From positions 1 through 37,051 of the forward strand of contig CAJTOH010000038.1 of the NCBI GenBank assembly GCA_910577685.1: a stretch of 37,051 nt of DNA, read 5' to 3'. The notes under the pieces were generated by a model. It was given only the letters and a program-made list of their open reading frames with translations, ran no database searches and was not told the origin of the DNA. How positions within the stretch are numbered: the first letter of the stretch is position 1; each line of letters opens with the position of its first letter. A program made the position numbers and the translations under genes. Origin of the DNA: an uncultured Dorea sp. (lineage in GTDB: Bacteria > Bacillota > Clostridia > Lachnospirales > Lachnospiraceae). This document shows positions 32,249-37,051 of the stretch, piece after piece.

Positions 32249-33275
32249 CCTTTCCGCTCTTAACAATAATCAACTCTCCGGCCTCTTCCAGTCTCCTGAT
32301 TACGCCGACAATTCTCTGCTGCGCCTCTTCTACGTCCCTCAGACGTACATTAACCGTAATCTCAAGGTCGGACTGGATACTCTCAGCCATACGAGAAGAT
32401 ACATTGGAGAACACAAGCTCTTTGATCTTCTCGTCGGATCCCTTGAGCGCGTATACAATATCCTTGACATCGCACTCGCGGATAAATCTCTGGATCGATC
32501 TGTTGTCCATGGACACAATATCCTCGAATACGAACATCTTCTTCCTGATCGTCTCCGCAAGTTCTTCGTCGCTCTTGCCCAATTCGTCGAAGATGTATTT
32601 CTCGTTCGCTCTGTCCATATGGTTCATCACGTCCGCTATGTAATCAATACCGCCGATTGTCGTAACATCGGTCGTAAGAATACTGTCAAACCTCTTCTTC
32701 AGAGAATCCTCTACTACCTTAATCGCCTCCGGCGACGCGCTCTCCATCCTGGCAATAGCTTCTACCACCTTAATACGCTTCTCTCTCGGAAGCTCGCTGA
32801 TTACCATGGACGCCTGATCCGAATCCGCATAAGACAGAACCAGCGCAATCGTCTGAGGTCTTTCATGCTGCAAAAATGAAATCAAATTCTTCACATTACT
32901 CTTCCGTATAAATTCAAACGGCCGGATCTTCAAAGATTTTGACAGCTTATCCAGCAGCGACTGAGCCGTACTCTCTCCGAAAGCTTTTTCAAGTACCGCG
33001 CGGGCATATTCCATACCGCCGTCGGTTACAACCTTCTGAGTAAGACAAGTCTTATAGAACTCATCCAGAACAAGCTCCATCTCGTCCGGAGTGATATGCC
33101 CTAACTTCGCCACCTCGATCGTCAGTCTCTCAATATCGCTCTCGCTCAAATGCTTATAAATCTTCGACGCTTTGTCGGCTCCAAGTGAAACTACGACGGC
33201 CGCTGCTTTCTGTTCCGGTGTCAGTTTGCTCTCTTTGACTTCCTTGCTCTCTTTGTTTTCTTTACTCTCCTCCAT
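32232..33275 (-). CDS. fliG: Flagellar motor switch protein FliG
   Basis: 347 residues from the ATG at 33275, with GGGGG 8 bases before; an ATG 15 bases upstream lies in the end of fliF and has no good RBS. After a Lys/Glu-rich start, the FliG_N, middle and C domains follow: AAAVVVSLGADKASKIYKHL, then LQHERPQTIALVLSYA, and ELAETIRKKMFVFEDIVSMD with DNRSIQRFIRECD, the charged helix that contacts MotA. FliG binds the FliF tail and FliM and generates torque. It overlaps fliF and fliH. Confidence 0.97.
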   Translation of the reverse strand: MEESKENKESKEVKESKLTPEQKAAAVVVSLGADKASKIYKHLSESDIERLTIEVAKLGHITPDEMELVLDEFYKTCLTQKVVTDGGMEYARAVLEKAFGESTAQSLLDKLSKSLKIRPFEFIRKSNVKNLISFLQHERPQTIALVLSYADSDQASMVISELPREKRIKVVEAIARMESASPEAIKVVEDSLKKRFDSILTTDVTTIGGIDYIADVMNHMDRANEKYIFDELGKSDEELAETIRKKMFVFEDIVSMDNRSIQRFIRECDVKDIVYALKGSDEKIKELVFSNVSSRMAESIQSDLEITVNVRLRDVEEAQQRIVGVIRRLEEAGELIIVKSGKDEIIA

Positions 33276-34851
33276 CTGCAACGCCCCCATTCAGCCAGTT
33301 CTTCAATAACTGGGCAGAAATCTCTGCATTCTGTTCTGCGAATTCCCGTACATTCTTCTTGAGTTCCATACTCCTGTCATTCTGAAGCTGCAGAAGCTCT
33401 TCGTTCATATCGAGTACAGGCTGAATCTCTTCCGTCTCTTCCGCTTCTTCTACAAGCTCCTCGATCTCTTCATCGTCCTGCTTACGCCTTCTGACAACCA
33501 GAACAATAACTATTATAATCAGCAGCAACAGCAACGCGATACCTGCAATAATCGCCCACAGCGGAATACTCTCAAGAATTCCTCCGGATGAAACTTCCTC
33601 GGACTCCTCATCCTCGCCGATTCCATCAAACGGAGCGCTCACGATCGCAATCTTATCTCCCTGATCATCTACGGCGATACCCGCCGCGTTTCCTATCAGA
33701 GAACGAAGCTGATTCTCCCTCAAGCTTCCGTATCCATTCCCATTAATCGCAACAGAAACCGTAAGGTCTTCCAATTCGCCCGGATCAATCTGCCCCTCTT
33801 CCTTCAGCTCATTGACCAGATAATCACGAACCGCGCTCTCGCTGTATGAATTCGCTCCGTCGGTATCTCCATTCGTATTATATTCCGGTGTATCGGCATT
33901 GGTTTCCGCACCCGCAACTCCGCCGGCTCCTTCGCCCGTCCCGGCTTCTTCCTGATAGAGCTCCTCATGACTGATAATTCCTGTTTTATCTTCCTCGTCA
34001 ATCTTATCGGGAGTAGTATAAGTCGTCTGCTGACGTATTAACCGTTCCATATTCAAACGCGCATGCGCGGTAACACGTACGTTCTCTTGTCCGTAGATTG
34101 GTCCGAGAACCTTCATAACGCTGTTCGAAACAGAGTTCTCGACCATCCGGGCAAGTTCTTCCGTAGTAGAACTATTAGAAGAATTACCGTTGCCGTCAAC
34201 AGAGACATCATTACCGTTACCGTCAATGACCGCCACATCTTCAAGCTCCATCCCCGGAATACTCTTCGCTACCAGACGCTGGATCGCCGTTACCTGCTCC
34301 TCCGTCGGAGAACCGCCGTCCTGCATGATCGCAACAACCGAAGCGCTGGATTTTTCTTCCTCGTCATTCAGCGCATATTTGCTCTGTTCCCCAAGCGCTA
34401 TCGTAACCTTAGCGTCCTTCACCCCGTCAAAGAGACGGATCGTGGAACCGATACGGTCCTGCAGTTCATAGAGCTTGTAGGTCTTCTTATCCGAATCGGT
34501 GGTCAACATGCTTGCGTTATCCTTAAACGTATCATATGTAAATCCATTCTTCGGATACCCTGCCTGAACAAGAGTCGCCTTCGTCTGATCCACAGTATCC
34601 TTCTTGACCATGATCGTCGACTCGCCGTTAAATTTATAATCTATGCCATCCTCTGTCAATTTCTGCGCAATCTGCTGCATCTCTTCCTGACCCAGCCCGG
34701 AAAACAATTCCGTATACGGCTGGTTATTCAGGATAATCGCAATCGCCACGGCGCCGCCGATCAACGCCACCGCGCCGACAATGATCATGATCTTCACTTT
34801 TCTGCTCAAATTGCCGACAAATTCTTTAAACTGCCCAAACTTTTCCTTCAT
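33262..34851 (-). CDS. fliF: MS-ring protein FliF
   Basis: 529 residues. One membrane helix is near 18-42 (IMIIVGAVALIGGAVAIAII), another near 440-465 (WAIIAGIALLLLLIIIVIVL). The periplasm-side ring-building motifs are present: YTELFSGLGQEEMQQIAQKL and RIGSTIRLFDGVKDAKVTIA, with GMELEDVAVIDGNG. The C-terminal acidic tail (MNEELLQLQNDRSMELKKNV) carries the FliG-binding segment. FliF forms the MS ring on which the rod, gate and switch assemble. It overlaps fliG by 14 bases. Confidence 0.97.
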   Translation of the reverse strand: MKEKFGQFKEFVGNLSRKVKIMIIVGAVALIGGAVAIAIILNNQPYTELFSGLGQEEMQQIAQKLTEDGIDYKFNGESTIMVKKDTVDQTKATLVQAGYPKNGFTYDTFKDNASMLTTDSDKKTYKLYELQDRIGSTIRLFDGVKDAKVTIALGEQSKYALNDEEEKSSASVVAIMQDGGSPTEEQVTAIQRLVAKSIPGMELEDVAVIDGNGNDVSVDGNGNSSNSSTTEELARMVENSVSNSVMKVLGPIYGQENVRVTAHARLNMERLIRQQTTYTTPDKIDEEDKTGIISHEELYQEEAGTGEGAGGVAGAETNADTPEYNTNGDTDGANSYSESAVRDYLVNELKEEGQIDPGELEDLTVSVAINGNGYGSLRENQLRSLIGNAAGIAVDDQGDKIAIVSAPFDGIGEDEESEEVSSGGILESIPLWAIIAGIALLLLLIIIVIVLVVRRRKQDDEEIEELVEEAEETEEIQPVLDMNEELLQLQNDRSMELKKNVREFAEQNAEISAQLLKNWLNGGVADGGE

Positions 34852-34925
34852 TGTCCAAAACTCTCTTACTTTCCGATTCTATGTATCATCGTTATTTTTT
34901 ACAGCAAAAAATATCCGTCTACCAA

Positions 34926-34946
34926 GTACAACGCACGCCGTCGTAC
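34926..34946 (-). other. Small hairpin directly after fliE
   Basis: GTAC-A-ACG and CGT-C-GTAC pair over 7 bp with one mismatch around a 5-base loop, starting at the fliE stop codon. A T6 run follows only 16 bases later. It may be a weak attenuator between fliE and fliF or a 3' end processing site. A second AT-only inverted repeat (34894-34912) lies in the same 94-base gap. Confidence 0.3.
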
Positions 34947-35299
34947 TATAGACTGATACGCATAATCTCATTATAAGCTTCTAACGCTTTGGTACGCAAT
35001 GATACCAGCATATCAACAGCAAGCTGCGCCTCTGATGACGCGATTCCAACCGTATGCGGGTCTTCAATCTGACCTGTCGCCAATTCATACTGCCTCTTCG
35101 CCAGTGTATCGTCTGTTGACCTTACATTATCAATCGCTTCCTCAAAAATAGATTTGAAGGCGGATATTCCTTCCTGTCCTTTTATCTCGTCTGAGCCTGT
35201 GACCCTTGCTCCCCCGTCCACAGTTCCCAGACCAGATATGCCTGAGACGTCTGTTATACTTCTTAACGGCTGCAATGGTGTAATAAATCTCTCTTCCAT
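34946..35299 (-). CDS. fliE: Flagellar rod-MS ring junction protein FliE
   Basis: 117 residues. The C-terminal half is typical: FKSIFEEAIDNVRSTDDTLA, then LATGQIEDPHTVGIASSEAQ and LAVDMLVSLRTKALEAYNEI, close to the FliE consensus. FliE joins FliF to the rod and is the first export substrate needed. The preceding gene is flgB, 92 bases upstream, where flgC would normally lie; no flgC remnant is visible in that gap. Confidence 0.96.
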   Translation of the reverse strand: MEERFITPLQPLRSITDVSGISGLGTVDGGARVTGSDEIKGQEGISAFKSIFEEAIDNVRSTDDTLAKRQYELATGQIEDPHTVGIASSEAQLAVDMLVSLRTKALEAYNEIMRISL

Positions 35300-35391
35300 A
35301 TTGTACCAATCCTTTCTAAATACTTATAACTTCCCTTGTTTTATAACACTGTCTCTTCCTATTATAATGGTGCGCTTATCATCGGTATATC

Positions 35392-35766
35392 TTATTGTGA
35401 TTTGATTGCGCTTTGCAACCGCTTGACATCATTGGTTACCGACTGAATCAAATACTGATAATGCAAAGTTGTTCTGGCCATCTTGGTATTCTCCACATCC
35501 GCGTTGACATTGTTCTCATCCACTCTGCCCGAGTTGTCTCTGCTGTATACCAAACAATCCGCTCCGTCAATCGCCTGACGCATCGTAGCATTATTCTTTG
35601 TCTGACTTGCCGCCGTCAAACGCTTTCGATAGATCTCTTCGAAACTCACGGACTGGCACTTATATCCCGGAGTGTTCACATTCGCAATATTCAAGTCAAT
35701 AATCTCTTGCTGTTTCCAAAGGAAATCAAGAGATTTGTGCGCCATTGAAATCGTATTTCCAAACAT
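35392..35766 (-). CDS. flgB: Proximal rod protein FlgB
   Basis: 124 residues, normal for FlgB. SLDFLWKQQEIIDLNIANVN, then TPGYKCQSVSFEEIYRKRL is the diagnostic N-terminus, and ENTKMARTTLHYQYLIQSV the C-terminal helix. FlgB is a rod subunit. It is the first gene of the main flagellar run. AAGGAAGTG precedes the ATG, and the sigma-A-type promoter lies about 75 bases upstream. Confidence 0.95.
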   Translation of the reverse strand: MFGNTISMAHKSLDFLWKQQEIIDLNIANVNTPGYKCQSVSFEEIYRKRLTAASQTKNNATMRQAIDGADCLVYSRDNSGRVDENNVNADVENTKMARTTLHYQYLIQSVTNDVKRLQSAIKSQ

Positions 35767-35842
35767 AGCATGTCACTTCCTTCTTAAAATAATTGATAAC
35801 TTTTCCGATTCACTGGTTGACATAATACAACTATTCTCATAT

Positions 35843-35871
35843 ATTATAGACTCTATTCTACAAAAAGTCTA
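35843..35871 (-). promoter_or_regulatory. Sigma-A-type promoter of the main flagellar operon
   Basis: Read leftward: TAGACT (35871-35866), a 17-base spacer, then TATAAT (35848-35843), an exact -10. The -35 matches 4 of 6 positions of TTGACA. It would place transcription start roughly 70 bases upstream of flgB. The adjoining genes run leftward for over 20 kb without another promoter of this quality. Confidence 0.7.
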
Positions 35872-35880
35872 CACTTTTTG
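35861..35880. promoter_or_regulatory. Palindrome over the -35 of the flgB promoter
   Basis: CAAAAAGT-CTAC-ACTTTTTG is a perfect 8-bp inverted repeat with a 4-base centre that covers the -35 hexamer (35866-35871). Its position fits a repressor or activator operator. It is AT-rich, so as RNA it would be a weak terminator for the transglycosylase gene, 70 bases after that gene's stop. Confidence 0.5.
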
Positions 35881-35950
35881 TTAGAAATTAACGTGAACAT
35901 AGCATGAAATTCCTGCCAAATGTCCCATTCTCTTTTCCCCGGATTACGTT

Positions 35951-36793
35951 CTATAAAAATGTACTCTGCCCGTTCATATTTGACAAGGAACTAGTAATCA
36001 CACTCGCCCGATTCATCATCTGAAGCCGCATCATCTCAACTAAATACTGCGCGTTCTCCTGCGACAGATTATATGTACTGCTTTGGGAGCTACTGTTCTG
36101 CAATCCCGATTCATTTCTCGTAAGATATGTGCCGTATGCGTACTTTCCATCTGATCCATTGTCCGCTGCGCTCTTCACTTCCACCGTCTTTCCGGTTGTC
36201 AAGTCAGAATTCATATACCCCTTGATTCTTTGAATATAATTCCTTGTCTCTCTAAACGGAGGGACGCCCCCATATTTCGCAACATTCCCGCTACCCGCAT
36301 TGTATGCGGCCAATGCCAGATCTATGTTACCATTATATTTCTTAAGCTGCTGAGAGATATATTTTGCTCCTCCCATAATATTGCTTCTTGCATCAAACGG
36401 ATCCTCTACTCCTAACGACCGCGCCGTGGCGGGCATTAACTGCATAACCCCCTGCGCTCCCGCGGGAGACACCGCGTTCGCGTCGAAGCCCGATTCGGCC
36501 TTCCCCATTGCCTTCAACAGATTCAGCGGCACGTCGTACATATTCGCCGCCTCTTCAAAAATTGCATCCATACTCGTACTTCCGGTCCGTATAGCCGCAG
36601 TATTCTCCGCCGCCGCAGACTCTTGCTGAACGGAATTCAGCCCAAGAATCGTGTTATATATATCGGCAAAGTTCTGAGCCGAAGACGCCGTCCGTCCCGT
36701 ATAAGACGGGTAATCGGATATCCCCTGAATCTGGTTCAGAACATTACTCATATACTTGTACCAATTCTCATAAATCGTATAATCCATTCCCAT
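35951..36793 (-). CDS. Lytic transglycosylase (SLT domain), probable rod-penetration enzyme
   Basis: 280 residues if the ATG at 36793 is used (GGAG 9 bases before); starts at 36787 and 36808 are also possible. The SLT core lies at about 75-195: DVPLNLLKAMGKAESGFDAN contains the catalytic Glu, then SPAGAQGVMQLMPATARSLG and LALAAYNAGSGNVAKYGGVP are the classic motifs. There is no hydrophobic signal peptide at the N-terminus (MGMDYTIYENWYKYM). The C-terminus is Ser/Asn/Met-rich (LVEMMRLQMMNRASVITSSL). The enzyme would cut glycan strands to let the rod pass. The location upstream of flgB and the absence of flgJ support that role. Confidence 0.8.
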   Translation of the reverse strand: MGMDYTIYENWYKYMSNVLNQIQGISDYPSYTGRTASSAQNFADIYNTILGLNSVQQESAAAENTAAIRTGSTSMDAIFEEAANMYDVPLNLLKAMGKAESGFDANAVSPAGAQGVMQLMPATARSLGVEDPFDARSNIMGGAKYISQQLKKYNGNIDLALAAYNAGSGNVAKYGGVPPFRETRNYIQRIKGYMNSDLTTGKTVEVKSAADNGSDGKYAYGTYLTRNESGLQNSSSQSSTYNLSQENAQYLVEMMRLQMMNRASVITSSLSNMNGQSTFL

Positions 36794-36967
36794 TGCCTTT
36801 CTCTCCATTCTTGATGTGTTTTGCACCGGTCATGCCGACCGAATTCCAAAATCTATAAATGATGTCTTAATTCTAAGTACGTTTACATATTATATTACTC
36901 AAACTTCCCACATTAAAAATGGGATTTGCTCCTTGAAAAATCAATACTTTAGCTCACAAAATAGCGC

Positions 36968-37051
36968 TCAGGCAGCCGCTGAACCGCACTCCAATGCTTT
37001 TTGCATGTACTTTGGCAGCCGCTGAATAAAGCTGGCGGTGAATTCCTCCAG
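36968..37051 (-). other. Possible 3' end of a gene or edge of an intergenic repeat
   Basis: Read leftward from the window edge, one frame is open for 27 codons and ends with TGA at 36968-36970. Its last residues would be QRLPKYMQKALECGSAAA. I do not recognise a family, and the stretch is too short to call. It contains two copies of a 13-base direct repeat, so it may be repetitive non-coding sequence. Confidence 0.25.
36971..37026. repeat. 13-base direct repeat pair
   Basis: GGCAGCCGCTGAA occurs at 36971-36983 and again at 37014-37026, 43 bases apart. It lies outside the flagellar genes, at the right edge. The rest of 36827-36967 shows only a weak hairpin near 36908-36924 (CCCAC...GTGGG type) and no clear promoter. 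Confidence 0.6.

Noticed and set aside
32232..32275. Frameshift or gene fusion between fliG and fliH
   Set aside because: The overlap is an ordinary short coupling overlap; both proteins are complete at their ends.
32046..32879. 277-codon + strand frame across fliH and fliG
   Set aside because: Antisense to two clear flagellar genes, with no recognisable domain.
34063..34956. Long + strand frame of 297 codons opposite fliF
   Set aside because: It is entirely antisense to a well-conserved gene, has an Arg/Leu/His-rich composition typical of shadow frames, and shows no RBS or family motif.
1..37051. CRISPR array, tRNA, rRNA or phage genes
   Set aside because: No regularly spaced repeats, no tRNA-like cloverleaf and no phage structural or integrase genes were seen on either strand.

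Overview
This 37 kb window is almost entirely one flagellum and chemotaxis locus from a low-to-middle GC Firmicute. Gene content (FliY with a CheC-type phosphatase region, CheC, CheD, CheV, a TIGR02530-type protein, FlbD, FlhO/FlhP-like rod proteins) and protein style point to a motile member of the Clostridia, most likely Lachnospiraceae. The family assignment is an inference from sequence character and was not searched.

Layout, left edge: 1-372 is the 3' end of an IS transposase, and 525-1238 (+) encodes a secreted C39-like cysteine peptidase. A strong hairpin terminator at 1261-1298 closes the cap-protein operon fliD-fliS-fliT-like, which runs leftward from 4614. Back to back with fliD lies a two-gene + strand operon (4807-6466): a ParA/Soj-like ATPase and a protein with a basic N-terminus, a long disordered linker and a C-terminal ComFB domain, a family recently linked to c-di-GMP binding. 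A perfect palindromic terminator (6486-6513) separates it from a leftward chemoreceptor gene whose outer domain carries CZB-like zinc ligands.

Middle: 8371-11479 is a leftward unit cheV, degenerate EAL-HDOD, and a putative HExxH metallopeptidase of SprA type. It has a sigma-28-like promoter just upstream of cheV, identical in architecture to the one upstream of fliD. From about 35.9 kb down to 11.5 kb, all genes point left in an essentially continuous flagellar supercluster: flgB-fliE-fliF-fliG-fliH-fliI-fliJ-fliK-flgD-TIGR02530-flgE-flbD-motA-motB-fliM-cheY-flgC-fliY-fliO-fliP-fliQ-fliR-flhB-flhA-fliA(sigma-28)-flgF-like-flgG-like-cheC-cheD. A good sigma-A-type promoter with a perfect TATAAT lies upstream of flgB, with a small palindrome on its -35. 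Right edge: a soluble lytic transglycosylase gene without a visible signal peptide precedes flgB.

How it works together: the early and middle genes build rod, MS ring, export gate, hook and motor. fliA encodes the sigma factor that probably then fires fliD and cheV. CheC, CheD, CheV, CheY and FliY supply signal termination and adaptation; CheA, CheW, CheB and CheR are not in the window. Notable departures from the usual plan are flgC moved out of flgB-flgC-fliE to between cheY and fliY, no flhF/flhG between flhA and fliA, and the ParA-ComFB pair, which is the best candidate here for an undescribed system (a c-di-GMP-responsive positioning or partitioning module for flagella or chemoreceptor arrays). 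Structured RNA leaders upstream of flgE and fliK are further candidates.
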